From positions 1 through 64,000 of the forward strand of contig CANJZQ010000008.1 in the NCBI GenBank assembly GCA_947479535.1: a stretch of DNA of 64,000 nucleotides. Reading direction: 5' to 3'. The stretch is from Oligoflexales bacterium (GTDB taxonomy: Bacteria > Bdellovibrionota_B > Oligoflexia > Oligoflexales > RGVZ01). The translations under genes were made by a program, and so were the position numbers. The first letter of the stretch is position 1. Every line of letters starts with the position of its first letter. The notes under the pieces were generated by a model. The model was not told where the DNA came from, did no database searches, and saw only the letters and a program-made list of their open reading frames with translations. Below, one piece after another: positions 18,569-27,380 of the stretch.

Positions 18569-18825
18569 GATTCAGACCTCCTGTCTTGTGACGAGCAACT
18601 CCATGTCGCTCCAATGTCAGGAGTCGTCAGCCTTGTGAGGATGCTTAGCGAGTCGGCGGGGTTAAACAAACAACCGACTGTAATCATTGGTGTTTTATTT
18701 TATGGTCGGCATTTTATGCCCATCAAATCAGGCAAAAAGTGCCGGGGTGGAACCCGTTGGAGGGGATTTCCCGGATCAATGTGGTACAAATTTCGAGTCC
18801 GTTTTTCTCGAACTGGAGTCGCAAC

Positions 18826-19935
18826 GTGAAGAACAATCCGGCACCCAAGCGCCTTCGTGATTTTGGAATCCAGATTGGATCTTTCAAACCGGGTCCATTC
18901 AACGCCATCACAGATGTTAGTGGAGTTCGCATTGGGCATGTGACCCTTGACCACGGCGAGGGCAGGCTGGTTATTGGTGAGGGACCAGTGCGCACCGGAG
19001 TGACGGCAATCATTCCAGCAGATGGGGACTTGTGGAACCAGAAGCTTGCCGCCGGTTCATTCATCCTTAATGGCACGGGCGAGGCTGCAGGGTTGATGTG
19101 GGTTCAAGAGTCCGGGATCTTGGAGAACCCGATCCTGTTCACCAACACTCTCTCCGTGTCGGCTGCCCATATCGGTCTGCTCGAGTGGATGTTGGAACGT
19201 TATCCTGCCCTCGGCATCACGGACGACACGCCGACCCCGATGGTCCTTGAATGCGACGATTCGACGCTAAATGATTCCCGCGGGATGCATGTCAAACCCG
19301 CCCATGTGAAGGAAGCCCTTGCGATTGCGGCATCGGGTCCTGTGGCAGAGGGTGCGGTTGGTGCCGGGACGGGGATGATGACCTATGACTTCAAGGGCGG
19401 TATCGGAACATCGTCACGTTGTGTGCGTGATTATAAAATCGGCGTGATTGTGAATTCCAATCACGGCCGGCGGCACAACCTGCGCATCAAAGGGCACATG
19501 GTGGGCGAGATCATCAGCGATCTGATGCCAACCCGTGGGCAAGAGGGATCGATTACAGTTGTGATCGCCACAGATGCACCGTGTGATGCGCGGCAGTTGT
19601 CGCGGATGGCCAAGAGGGCGATGTTGGGTTTGGCCCGCACAGGCGGCATTGCCTATCACGGCAGTGGCGACATCGCCGTGGCGTTTTCCACGGCCAACCG
19701 GATTCCGCACTATCCGGAACAAGCCGAATACACGGCGCGTGCGATTTCTGACTTTTGGATGAACGATCTATTTGAGGCGGCGGCCGATGCGACTGAAGAG
19801 GCCGTTTTGAACGCGATGCTTGCTGCCAAAACCGTCACCGGACGCGATGGCAACACGGCCCATGCCTTACCCCACGACCGCTTGGCGGCGATCCTGGGCA
19901 AAACCCGTCATCCTGAGCAAAACCCGTCATCCTGA
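18826..19935 (+). CDS. P1/S58-family aminopeptidase (DmpA-like)
   Basis: The fold is the Ntn-type DmpA family: TDVSGVRIGHVTL near the N-terminus, GAVGAGTGMM in the middle, and GGIGTSSR at about residues 191-198. Ser196 there would be the autoproteolytic Ser that becomes the nucleophile of the beta subunit. Members are aminopeptidases that act on D- or beta-linked N-terminal residues. The GTG at 18826 has GGAG at proper spacing; the frame is open from 18739. The last residues (from about 363) read into the 19-bp tandem repeat array, which supplies the sequence PSS and the stop codon. Confidence 0.88.
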   Translation: MKNNPAPKRLRDFGIQIGSFKPGPFNAITDVSGVRIGHVTLDHGEGRLVIGEGPVRTGVTAIIPADGDLWNQKLAAGSFILNGTGEAAGLMWVQESGILENPILFTNTLSVSAAHIGLLEWMLERYPALGITDDTPTPMVLECDDSTLNDSRGMHVKPAHVKEALAIAASGPVAEGAVGAGTGMMTYDFKGGIGTSSRCVRDYKIGVIVNSNHGRRHNLRIKGHMVGEIISDLMPTRGQEGSITVVIATDAPCDARQLSRMAKRAMLGLARTGGIAYHGSGDIAVAFSTANRIPHYPEQAEYTARAISDFWMNDLFEAAADATEEAVLNAMLAAKTVTGRDGNTAHALPHDRLAAILGKTRHPEQNPSS

Positions 19936-20097
19936 GCGAAACCCGTCATCCTGAGCGAAACCCGTCATCCTGAGCGAAACCCGTCATCCTGAGCGAAACC
20001 CGTCATCCTGAGCGGGAGCGAAGGATCCTTTCTTCCCCGCGTCATCCTGACGTAGCCAGTCATCCTGAGCGGGAGCGAAGGATCCTTTCTTTTCATC
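19901..20097. repeat. Tandem 19-bp repeat array plus dispersed repeat units
   Basis: Six consecutive copies of AAACCCGTCATCCTGAGCG (the first with a final A) occupy 19901-20014. They are followed by two longer copies of the same core, each continuing into GGGAGCGAAGGATCCTTTCTT. The core GTCATCCTGAGCG-(N)-GCGAAGGATC is an imperfect palindrome and recurs at 21851-21898 and 25918-26063. This is an REP-like family rather than a CRISPR: the spacers are absent or constant. Confidence 0.9.
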
Positions 20098-20182
20098 CCT
20101 GCCTCCGACCATTTTTTTGCAACTTCAGTTAATATAGAAAACGAACCGAAATTTTTCCCATGAACCACCCCAGGGGGATTCT

Positions 20183-21565
20183 GTGAAGGCTTTTGAGCGT
20201 TTTTTGCCAATCGCAATTGGTTGCATGGCCTCTAGTCTTGGATTTAGCTTTAGCTTTGGCTTTGGCTTTGGCGCAAGTGCCGCTGCGACGCCTGCTGCGT
20301 TTGACTTGCGCGATGTCGCTGGTAAAAATCTGGTGTCTGCCGTGAAAAGTCAAAGCGGCGGCACTTGTTGGACCCATGCCACGGCCGCTGCGCTTGAGAG
20401 CAACCTCATGGTAAGCGGGGAGTGGGAAAATCAGCAGGAGCCTGGTGAAGCCAACTTGGCTGAATACCATTTGGACTGGTGGAATGGCTTCAACTTGCAT
20501 TTCAACGCCGATGCTGCGCCTGAAAAAAATGGCCTCACGGTTCATGAAGGTGGTGATTTTCTGGTCGCAACGGCTTACCTGGCGCGCGGCGGTGCGGTGC
20601 GCGATATTGATGGCCAGAGCTTTAGCAGTGCTCCCGCAGATTCTGCGGCGGGGTATCATCATTACTATCCGCGCCACGCCGAATGGCTGGCCTCTGCAGA
20701 TCGCGCCGATGCGCACAAGCGCATCAAAGAGGCTCTTGTGAGCCACGGGGTTGTTGGCACAGCCTTGTCATGGGCGAGTAAATTTTTCAATCAGACCAAC
20801 GCCACGTTTTACCAGCCGGTGGCAAATACGGACGAGGCAAATCACGCCGTCGCCATCGCGGGTTGGGATGACACCAAGAAAACCCAGGCGGCAAAGCCGG
20901 GCGCATGGCTCATCAAAAACAGCTGGGGCAAAGAGTGGGGCAAGCAAGGCTACTTTTGGATCTCGTATGAAGACAAGGTTGCGGGGCGACACCCTGACAT
21001 GGGTGCTGTTGCATTCCGCGATGTCGAACGCCTCGCTTACGACCGCATTTATTTTCATGATTACCACGGCTGGCGCGACACAAAAAAAGGTGTCCTTCAT
21101 GCCGTAAATTCCTTCACCGCCAAAGGACCTTCCCGGCGCAATCCAATGGGGCTTTCCGCGCAGGAGTATTTGAAGGCGGTGAGTTTCTACACGACCGAGC
21201 ATGACAGCGACTACATGGTTCGCATTTATAAGGTTTTCGATGGAGCGGTGCTTGGCAATGAAGTGGCCTGGGTTGGCGGCAAAGAGGCCAACAAGGGATT
21301 TCATACCGTGGACCTGCCGTGGGAAGTAGCGCTTGAGCCTGGCGAGCAATTTCACGTCAGTGTTGAGCTTGGCAAAGGTGGACACGCTTTTGACCGGACT
21401 TCAGATGTGCCCGTCTTGCTGTGTGGTCCGAAAGTCAAGACGGTCGTGAAGTCCAAGGCATCGGCCGGAGAAAGCCGGTACCTGAAGGCTGGCAAGTGGG
21501 TCGATTTAACCAGGGATGATGCAACGGCCAACTTTGCAATCAAGGCGCTGACGGTGCTACGTTAG
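20183..21565 (+). CDS. Papain-like cysteine protease (C1A), exported
   Basis: A GTG with AGGGGG before it starts a signal peptide whose hydrophobic core is a run of Phe-Ser and Phe-Gly pairs, encoded by a TTTAGC/TTTGGC hexanucleotide repeat. The peptidase domain carries Cys62 (GGTCWTHA), His221 (NHAVAIAGWDD) and Asn246 (IKNSWG), the full C1A triad. After about residue 300 comes a beta-rich C-terminal domain (roughly 145 residues), a layout seen in bacterial C1A proteases with a lectin-like domain. It probably degrades protein in the periplasm or outside the cell. Confidence 0.93.
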   Translation: MKAFERFLPIAIGCMASSLGFSFSFGFGFGASAAATPAAFDLRDVAGKNLVSAVKSQSGGTCWTHATAAALESNLMVSGEWENQQEPGEANLAEYHLDWWNGFNLHFNADAAPEKNGLTVHEGGDFLVATAYLARGGAVRDIDGQSFSSAPADSAAGYHHYYPRHAEWLASADRADAHKRIKEALVSHGVVGTALSWASKFFNQTNATFYQPVANTDEANHAVAIAGWDDTKKTQAAKPGAWLIKNSWGKEWGKQGYFWISYEDKVAGRHPDMGAVAFRDVERLAYDRIYFHDYHGWRDTKKGVLHAVNSFTAKGPSRRNPMGLSAQEYLKAVSFYTTEHDSDYMVRIYKVFDGAVLGNEVAWVGGKEANKGFHTVDLPWEVALEPGEQFHVSVELGKGGHAFDRTSDVPVLLCGPKVKTVVKSKASAGESRYLKAGKWVDLTRDDATANFAIKALTVLR

Positions 21566-21593
21566 GCGAAAGATTCATTGATGGAGCAAAATC

Positions 21594-21833
21594 ATGGACT
21601 CGCCAAAAATTGCGAAAAATGGGCCGTATATCGTGGAAGAAACTGCCGGCAAAAAAGTTTGGTGCAGCTGTGGTGTTTCAAAAAAACAGCCTTACTGCGA
21701 CGGCTCCCATGCCGGTACTGGCTTCTATCCAGAATTTGTTCATCTCGATGAGGCAAAAAAAGTCGCATGGTGTGGATGCAAGCAAAGTGCAAATAAACCA
21801 TATTGTGATGGTTCACATAACAAGCTGAAATGA
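21594..21833 (+). CDS. Dual-CDGSH iron-sulfur protein
   Basis: The 79-residue protein has two CDGSH motifs, each with the full 3Cys-1His ligand set: Cys24, Cys26, Cys35, His39 and Cys60, Cys62, Cys71, His75. Each should bind one labile [2Fe-2S] cluster, as in mitoNEET-type proteins. The bacterial double-motif form is usually cytoplasmic and linked to redox or iron-sulfur trafficking. It has no membrane anchor. It sits 28 bases after the papain-like gene, but no functional link is evident. Confidence 0.92.
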   Translation: MDSPKIAKNGPYIVEETAGKKVWCSCGVSKKQPYCDGSHAGTGFYPEFVHLDEAKKVAWCGCKQSANKPYCDGSHNKLK

Positions 21834-21850
21834 ATGAAGGTCCTGAAGCA

Positions 21851-21898
21851 GCGAAGAAATGATCCTTCGCTGCGCTCAGGATGACATCTGCGCTCATC
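21851..21898. repeat. Dispersed GTCATCCTGAGCG-type repeat
   Basis: A copy in reverse orientation of the repeat family at 19901-20097 (GATCCTTCGCTGCGCTCAGG, then ATGAC), followed by a partial second unit. It lies 18 bases after the CDGSH gene. The rest of the 308-base gap up to 22141 is AT-richer; I see no other gene or signal there except a short low-quality frame at 21920-22105. Confidence 0.85.
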
Positions 21899-22141
21899 TA
21901 ACGAAGCCAGAAAATTTTTATGGCCTTGGCACTGACAGAGTTTCCAGCAGTCATCTCAAAGCTAAACGTCACAATCCGCTCCATGAAAAATCGCGAAATT
22001 TCATCGACGTTCCTCTTAAAAAACCAACAATTTTGTAGACTTAAGTTTCATTCGACGCCGTGCGGATTGTCAATCACCAGGCCTTATCTAAGTTGGTCCC
22101 AATAACGTCCGATACTTAATGCAATCTCGGGGGGATGTTGC

Positions 22142-23260
22142 ATGACGAGTTCTAGACGATTCATGTTTTCAATCGGTCTTGTGGCCCTGGTTCTCGGGAC
22201 ATCGGCCTGCGGCAAATGGTTTAACTGCCTGACCGGCAAGGATTGCGATTCAATCAATGCCATCGAAAATGCAGCCACAAAAGATCTCTTCCTGAGCGTC
22301 GTTAGAAATAGCTTGAGTTCATTGGGAGGTGTCTTGGTCGAACTGGGTCTTTCGGGTACCCAGAAAGATACCGTCATCACTAACGTCCAGACCAAGGCAC
22401 AGACCCAGACATCCCAACTTGGTTTGGCAACCGAAGCGACTTACAGCGGCACGATGCTGGAAAATCTGTCTGCCATGTTTCAGGATTTGATGAATTTCAC
22501 CATCACAACGGTTACCGAGGTAGCCCCGCAAGTCGACAAAACTTCGATCATGAACGTCTGCGCCAATTTCATGAACGACTTGATTGCCAACGCGGGCCTC
22601 GTTGGAATCCTTGAATCGTTACCTGTGGAAGAACAAACAACCCTGGCAAAGGATCCCGAGACGGGGAAACTCGATTGGGAGGTCTTCCGCGCACCGCTGG
22701 AACGAGTAACCGTTGCAGCATTCTCTGATACCGTCTCACCAGAAACGGTCGGTGCTGCCGTCGGACGTTTCAAGCATCGTCCCGGTGAGTCGAAACGACC
22801 GGCACAAGAAATTATTGGATATCGTCCCAACAAGGACGAAATCGAAAGCGGAAAAGATCGAATTCAGGGCCTTTGCTCCGCCAACCGCGGAGATGTGGGG
22901 GTCGGTAACGGCGAGGTCTCTGCCGCAGACAACGACCATGGAATCCCGGTTCCCGGCAAGGCTTGTCGGGGCGTCAGAATCGACAAGAAAGCTTCTTTTT
23001 GCCTGTTTGCGCCAGAAACTTCAGCGAAGTTTTGTAGCAAAACCATTTACGGATTGGATGCAACAAAAGCCAACGCGACAGCAATCACCATTTGGATAGA
23101 GGGAGTAGAGCAATCGTTCAACGGATTCGATGATGGGAAACTCTATGACTGCACGGTGATTGAGGATCGAGCGAAATTGGCTCAACTGCTTTCAGCTGCA
23201 ATTGAAGCAAAAAAACCTGAATGCAAATCTGCACTGACGGCTCGAGGCGCGGGGCATTAA
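22142..23260 (+). CDS. Lipoprotein of unknown function
   Basis: A GGGGG site precedes the ATG at 22142. The N-terminus is a lipoprotein signal (GTSAC, Cys23). Mature residues about 35-170 look helical, with repeated amphipathic segments such as NAIENAATKDLFLSVVRN and NVQTKAQTQTSQLGLA. The C-terminal half has several Cys and a possible pair LCSANRG and GKACRGVR. A predicted 372 residues. I do not recognise a family. It is preceded by 308 bases with a repeat copy and is not obviously part of an operon. Confidence 0.75.
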   Translation: MTSSRRFMFSIGLVALVLGTSACGKWFNCLTGKDCDSINAIENAATKDLFLSVVRNSLSSLGGVLVELGLSGTQKDTVITNVQTKAQTQTSQLGLATEATYSGTMLENLSAMFQDLMNFTITTVTEVAPQVDKTSIMNVCANFMNDLIANAGLVGILESLPVEEQTTLAKDPETGKLDWEVFRAPLERVTVAAFSDTVSPETVGAAVGRFKHRPGESKRPAQEIIGYRPNKDEIESGKDRIQGLCSANRGDVGVGNGEVSAADNDHGIPVPGKACRGVRIDKKASFCLFAPETSAKFCSKTIYGLDATKANATAITIWIEGVEQSFNGFDDGKLYDCTVIEDRAKLAQLLSAAIEAKKPECKSALTARGAGH

Positions 23261-23367
23261 GCCCGCGCCCTGATTCAGATTGTTGCTTATTTTCAGACGC
23301 TTCTAAGGGATCAAGTGCTTCGCGGTACACCGTCGTCAACGCACCAGTCCCAACGATCAAGTGGATC

Positions 23368-23787
23368 TCACCCCACCACATCGTCCAGATCAATCTCGGG
23401 GAAGACTTGCTTGATGCGCACCAAGGTCAACAGTTCGGGGTTGGCAGTCTTTCCGGATTCGAGGCGCTGGTAGCTGTAGAGGTTCTTCATGCCCAGCCGT
23501 TTCGCCGCCTCTTTCTGTGTCATCCCGCGCGCCAACCGCATTGTGCGCAGGTAGTGGGCGAAGGCAATACGCGGGTCTACCGCCACGGCCACGCCACCCG
23601 CCGATCCGCGCGGCATGGGCAGGGGCACCCTGCTGTCCGCCGGCTCATCAAGGTACGCATTTAGCGCCTCGGCCATGTTCCCGTCCAACTTCTCCCGGCT
23701 GCGCGCTTGGGTGACACACCCCTCCAGCTCAATACACCGCGCTAGCCACAGCTGGCCCTCCTTCCTGACTTTGAAGTGGTATTTCAC
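23368..23787 (-). CDS. hicB: HicB-type antitoxin with C-terminal HTH
   Basis: The first 70 residues form the HicB partial RNase-H-like fold (MKYHFKVRKEGQLWLARCIELEGCVTQAR). The C-terminal region from about residue 75 is an HTH (MTQKEAAKRLGMKNLYSYQRLESG) that would bind its own operator. HicB neutralises HicA and represses the operon. The start overlaps the hicA stop by four bases (23784-23787), the hicA-then-hicB order on the minus strand being typical of the family. Composition differs slightly from neighbours, consistent with a mobile toxin-antitoxin pair, but I have not measured it. Confidence 0.9.
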   Translation of the reverse strand: MKYHFKVRKEGQLWLARCIELEGCVTQARSREKLDGNMAEALNAYLDEPADSRVPLPMPRGSAGGVAVAVDPRIAFAHYLRTMRLARGMTQKEAAKRLGMKNLYSYQRLESGKTANPELLTLVRIKQVFPEIDLDDVVG

Positions 23788-24017
23788 TCTTTTGACTCCC
23801 GTGTGCTAACTGACCGGAGGTGCAGTACCCCTTCGTTTTTCGAGTTTCGCAAGGTTTTCAGCAATTCCAGTTCCAGCCCTCGACCAAGTTCCTTGTGCAT
23901 CGGAATGACCGCTCGGCGGATTCCCTTGCCGATCACGACATGGCTTCCGCGCTGGCGCAGAAACTCCCATCCTGCATCGATAAACTTGTCCAGCATCTGC
24001 TTTCCACTGACTGGCAT
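23784..24017 (-). CDS. hicA: HicA-type mRNA interferase toxin
   Basis: The protein (77 residues) contains the double-stranded-RNA-binding-like HicA fold: SGKQMLDKFIDAGWEFLRQRGSH, with the catalytic His26 in the GSH motif. HicA toxins cleave mRNA and are blocked by HicB. The start at 24017 (ATG) begins MPVSGKQML, matching the family's N-terminus; an open frame to 24059 adds 14 unconserved residues. It overlaps the downstream hicB by four bases. Promoter not assigned. Confidence 0.88.
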   Translation of the reverse strand: MPVSGKQMLDKFIDAGWEFLRQRGSHVVIGKGIRRAVIPMHKELGRGLELELLKTLRNSKNEGVLHLRSVSTRESKE

Positions 24018-24194
24018 CGACACCCACCCACTGATACCACTTAAAGTTGGTATTATCAAGGGAGGCTCTTCGACCTAACTCCCTGATTCCGGTGGATGTG
24101 CTTATCCCGCGTAGATTGAGATTTGGAAGTGATATCACATGTCATCCGCCAAACTCCCGGTACCTGTTACAACACTCCGCACCCTCCCTCCACA

Positions 24195-24217
24195 ACATCG
24201 TCCAGATCAATCTCGGG
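24195..24217 (-). pseudogene. Remnant of a second hicB 3' end
   Basis: This 23-base stretch is identical to 23378-23400 within hicB, and on the minus strand reads PEIDLDD plus V, the same C-terminal residues as the intact antitoxin. Translation then continues as a different tail (VEGGCGVL, then stop) in the minus direction. No further antitoxin similarity is seen upstream on that strand. The rest of the 24018-24383 gap contains no gene I can support. Confidence 0.6.
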
Positions 24218-24383
24218 ATCTGATTTTGGTACCCCCGCCGCGGCTGCGATTTATCGATGCATCCACAGCTGCCTCGACCACTCACCGTGCCTTCGAAGTC
24301 AACGATAGAGACACCTATCAAATCGGGCGCCTTTTTGACGGCAATGCTACACTTGCTGAAAAAAATCCCCGGGGGGTGAGGCT

Positions 24384-25139
24384 GTGAGGCGATACAAAAT
24401 AACCGATGACGTTCCTTTTCGGGGGCAATTGTCGTGGTTTAACCTCTCGTTTACTGCAGGCGCGATCAATGCCGGGGGGTTTCTTTCCTGCCAGCGATTT
24501 GTGTCTCATGTCACAGGCTTTGTTACGATTTCCGGATTAAATTTTGGTCAACGTGCGTGGCAAGAGGCATTGAGTGCCTTATCGATTCCCGCCTTTTTTC
24601 TGTTAGGCGCCATCATCAGCGCGGCTTTCACCGAACAAGACACCACCGATCAACGCATTTCAAAAAACTTTGCGTGGACCATGGGGATCGTTGCGGTGGC
24701 CTTGTTGGTCATCGTTATTTTTGGCAATACGGGACACTTTGGTCCATTTGGTGTGACTGAGAACATTCAAGCTGACTATATTCAAATTGCGCTGCTGTGC
24801 ATGATTTGTGGAGTTCAAAATGCCGCAGTTTCATCCTTGACGGGATCTTCTGTTCGTCCAACACACTTGACAGGTACGACAACCGATATTGGTATTGGAT
24901 TTGTGCGAGCGCTTCGTAGCAGATCCAACCTTGATATTCATCGGAAAGAAGTGCGGACAAATTCGCGCCGGATTAACCTTCTTTTAGGCTTTGTTGCGGG
25001 TGTCATGGTGGGCTCAGTATTCTTCTTTAGGTTTAATTACTGGGGTTTTGCCCTGCCACTTCTGACGAGCTTGGCCTCAATGATTGAGAGTATTTTAGAT
25101 GTGCGGTCAGTGCGAAGTTCGTTGCCTGGCGGAAAATAA
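24384..25139 (+). CDS. DUF1275 (YoaK-like) membrane protein
   Basis: A hydrophobic protein of 251 residues with about six membrane segments. The first helix carries the family block FTAGAINAGGFLSCQRFVSHVTGFVT, and ICGVQNAAVSSLTGSSVRPTHLTGTTTD resembles the second conserved half of the DUF1275 fold. The two halves look like an internal duplication. The role of this inner-membrane family is not known to me. The GTG at 24384 has GTGAGG upstream. It ends 18 bases before the RDD gene and may share a transcript with it. Confidence 0.85.
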   Translation: MRRYKITDDVPFRGQLSWFNLSFTAGAINAGGFLSCQRFVSHVTGFVTISGLNFGQRAWQEALSALSIPAFFLLGAIISAAFTEQDTTDQRISKNFAWTMGIVAVALLVIVIFGNTGHFGPFGVTENIQADYIQIALLCMICGVQNAAVSSLTGSSVRPTHLTGTTTDIGIGFVRALRSRSNLDIHRKEVRTNSRRINLLLGFVAGVMVGSVFFFRFNYWGFALPLLTSLASMIESILDVRSVRSSLPGGK

Positions 25140-25157
25140 ATTTAGATGGGAGTTTGG

Positions 25158-25814
25158 ATGACTCAACAGTGGTATTTGCGGCGTAACGGAAAAGAATCCG
25201 GACCTGGCACGGAAGAACAACTTCGCGCCGCATTTAAGAAGCGTGCGATTTCATTGGATACGGAACTTCGCCGGGAAGATAAAACTGAATGGATCAAACT
25301 AAGAGATGCAGGAATCCTTTCTCCCGAGGATTCAAACCCATTCAGCTCCGATCCACTGCCCGCTTCGGAAGCCGCCGCTGGAGCCAAAAAACCTCTGATT
25401 TACCGGGCCATGTTCGATGAGAAACCAGTCTACGGCGAAAAGTTGCGACGCCATTTTCCAAATTTCGCCGAACGTTTCATCGCCATTGCAATTGACGGTG
25501 CTATCTTGTTTTTTGCCAGTCTGATCGGCGTTTTTTTGCCGGTCATCGGACTTCTGGTCCAATTGGTTATTGGGTTTTTCTATTTCGTCTATTTTCAACA
25601 TCAATGGGGCTACACAATCGGTCGCAAGGTCATGCGAATGCATTTGGAGACCCTGGACGGAAAGAAGCCTGCTCGTAGTGTATTTCTGATCCGATACTTT
25701 GCGGGAATGCTTTCAGGTATCCTTTTTGGGACAGGTTTTTTCATGGCACTGTTTGACCCAAAAATGAGAACGCTCCATGACCACATTGCCGGCACTGTCG
25801 TCGTTAGAGACTGA
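25158..25814 (+). CDS. GYF_2-RDD membrane protein
   Basis: Residues 1-50 (MTQQWYLRRNGKESGPGTEEQLRAAF) form a GYF_2-type domain. The rest is an RDD domain with conserved Arg and Asp in FAERFIAIAIDGAILF and a C-terminal DPKMRTLHDHIAGTVVV, and two to three membrane helices. RDD proteins are small inner-membrane proteins, some linked to ion or peptide transport; this one has no assignable substrate. The ATG at 25158 has GGGAG at 8 bases and is preferred over the ATG at 25146. About 240 bases of repeats follow it. Confidence 0.85.
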   Translation: MTQQWYLRRNGKESGPGTEEQLRAAFKKRAISLDTELRREDKTEWIKLRDAGILSPEDSNPFSSDPLPASEAAAGAKKPLIYRAMFDEKPVYGEKLRRHFPNFAERFIAIAIDGAILFFASLIGVFLPVIGLLVQLVIGFFYFVYFQHQWGYTIGRKVMRMHLETLDGKKPARSVFLIRYFAGMLSGILFGTGFFMALFDPKMRTLHDHIAGTVVVRD

Positions 25815-25917
25815 CCGCCATATCGTGTCCGGCATTGAATTCATAAACTCTGAGTCATTGTCCTGCGTCTTCAAGGTCGACATCAGGTGTTACCTTCGTC
25901 ATGTGGGTCGGCACTGA

Positions 25918-26063
25918 AGCGGGGAAGAAAGGATCCTTCCCCTTCGCTTCGCTCAGGGTCAGGATGACGGGTTGAAGAAAGGATCCTTCGCTGCGCTCAG
26001 GATGACGTACGCGCTCAGGATGACGTGCGCGCTCAGGATGACGTGCGCGCTCAGGATGACGGA
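25918..26063. repeat. Dispersed repeat patch with 18-bp tandem units
   Basis: Two full units in the reverse orientation (GGATCCTT...GCTCAGG followed by ATGACG) are followed by a short tandem of about four units GCGCTCAGGATGACGTGC-like, 18 bases each. It belongs to the family at 19901-20097 and 21851-21898. The array reaches the stop codon of the aminotransferase gene at 26051. Confidence 0.85.
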
Positions 26064-27376
26064 GTAAGGCACCGGGCAAGGCATCGGTCCAGGATCTCAA
26101 GGGCGATGGCGATTTCGTGAGGCCCACAAATCAAAGGTGGTGCAAAACGAATGGTCGAGGCGCCGCAGCCCAGGAGCAAAAGACCCTCGCGAAACGCCAT
26201 TTGTTCCAGTTCTGCCATGGCGTTGGGGATCGATTGTTTGGTGACCGGGTCTGCCAATTCCATACCAATCATGAATCCAGGTCCACGCACATCCATGATG
26301 CAGGGGTGACGTTCGGCGAGTTTCCTTAGACCGCTGGTCAGGAGCTCGCCGTTCTGGCGAATCTCTGGCAGGATTTTTTCGACGACTTCCAACGTTGCGA
26401 TCGCCGCCGCACAGCTGACGTTGTTGCCACCGAAAGTGCTGCCGTGACTGCCGCGGGTCCAGTCCATGACTTCCTCGCGGGCGATGATGGCTCCAATTGG
26501 AAGTCCCGATCCCAACCCCTTCGCCGTGAGCAGGATATCCGGAGCAACGTCGAAGAAGTCTGCTGCATACATCTCGCCAGTCCGCCCCACGCCACTTTGA
26601 ACCTCGTCAAATACCAGCATGATGCCGTGACGGTCACAAAGTCCGCGCAGGCCCTTTAGAAAGGATTTTGGCGGGACAACGTATCCGCCCTCGCCCTGAA
26701 TTGGTTCGACAAAAATGGCGGCCAATTCGTCGGGACTGACCACGCGATTGAATAGCTGCTTTTCAATTTTACGGATTGCTTCAAGTCCGCATTCTTCTGG
26801 TGTCATCCCTTCCGGACGGCGCAGGACATCGGGATATTCAGCGTGAACAACGCCGGGCAGGAAGGGGCCAAAGTGCTCACGTTGGCGGATCTTGGAGGCT
26901 GTCAGCGACAAAGCACCCATCGTCCGGCCATGAAATCCGCCGTAAAAAGACATCAGGCCTTTGCGCTTTGTGTGAAAGCGCGCCAGCTTGATCGCGCCTT
27001 CGATCGCCTCGGTTCCCGAGTTGGTCAAAAAAACTCGTTTTTTACCCATACCCGGGACGTAACCAGATAACTTTGTGCAGAGGCGTGAAAAAGATTCCGT
27101 ATAGAAATCAGTGCCGCAAATGTGCCAGACCTTTTCCAGCGATTCCCTTACGGCTCCCATGACGTGTGGATGGGCATAACCGGTGGAGCTGACGGCGATC
27201 CCTGCCATCATGTCCAGGAATCGATTGCCATCGACATCGTCGATGAAACAACCTTGGCCGCGGTCAGCAACCAGCGGGTATTCCTTGATGTAGGAGGGGG
27301 ACGTGCAGGATTCGTCCTGTGCAATGATGGCTTTGCCGCGTGGTCCAGGCAGTGCTGTCTTGATTAAGGGGCGCAT
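26051..27376 (-). CDS. Class III aminotransferase (ornithine/4-aminobutyrate type)
   Basis: A PLP enzyme with the class III blocks LTNSGTEAIEGAIKLAR, FVEPIQGEGG, VFDEVQSGVGRTG and LTAKGLGSGLPIGA; the last contains the PLP Lys. The best family guess is an omega-aminotransferase acting on ornithine or 4-aminobutyrate. With the adjacent P5C-dehydrogenase-like enzyme and the arginase elsewhere, ornithine to glutamate is plausible but not proven. Four bases separate it from the upstream dehydrogenase stop, so it is the last gene of the operon. Its final residues TPSS and stop are provided by the dispersed repeat. Confidence 0.85.
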   Translation of the reverse strand: MRPLIKTALPGPRGKAIIAQDESCTSPSYIKEYPLVADRGQGCFIDDVDGNRFLDMMAGIAVSSTGYAHPHVMGAVRESLEKVWHICGTDFYTESFSRLCTKLSGYVPGMGKKRVFLTNSGTEAIEGAIKLARFHTKRKGLMSFYGGFHGRTMGALSLTASKIRQREHFGPFLPGVVHAEYPDVLRRPEGMTPEECGLEAIRKIEKQLFNRVVSPDELAAIFVEPIQGEGGYVVPPKSFLKGLRGLCDRHGIMLVFDEVQSGVGRTGEMYAADFFDVAPDILLTAKGLGSGLPIGAIIAREEVMDWTRGSHGSTFGGNNVSCAAAIATLEVVEKILPEIRQNGELLTSGLRKLAERHPCIMDVRGPGFMIGMELADPVTKQSIPNAMAELEQMAFREGLLLLGCGASTIRFAPPLICGPHEIAIALEILDRCLARCLTPSS

Positions 27377-27380
27377 GGAT

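Noticed and set aside
19901-20014. CRISPR-like array
   Set aside because: Six 19-bp units abut without unique spacers and match a dispersed repeat family elsewhere in the window.
21920-22105. Small 61-residue frame
   Set aside because: No ribosome binding site, no recognisable domain, in a repeat-bearing gap.
25855-26127. Minus-strand frame of Pro-Glu-Arg-His repeats
   Set aside because: It is the translation of the dispersed repeat and has no independent support.
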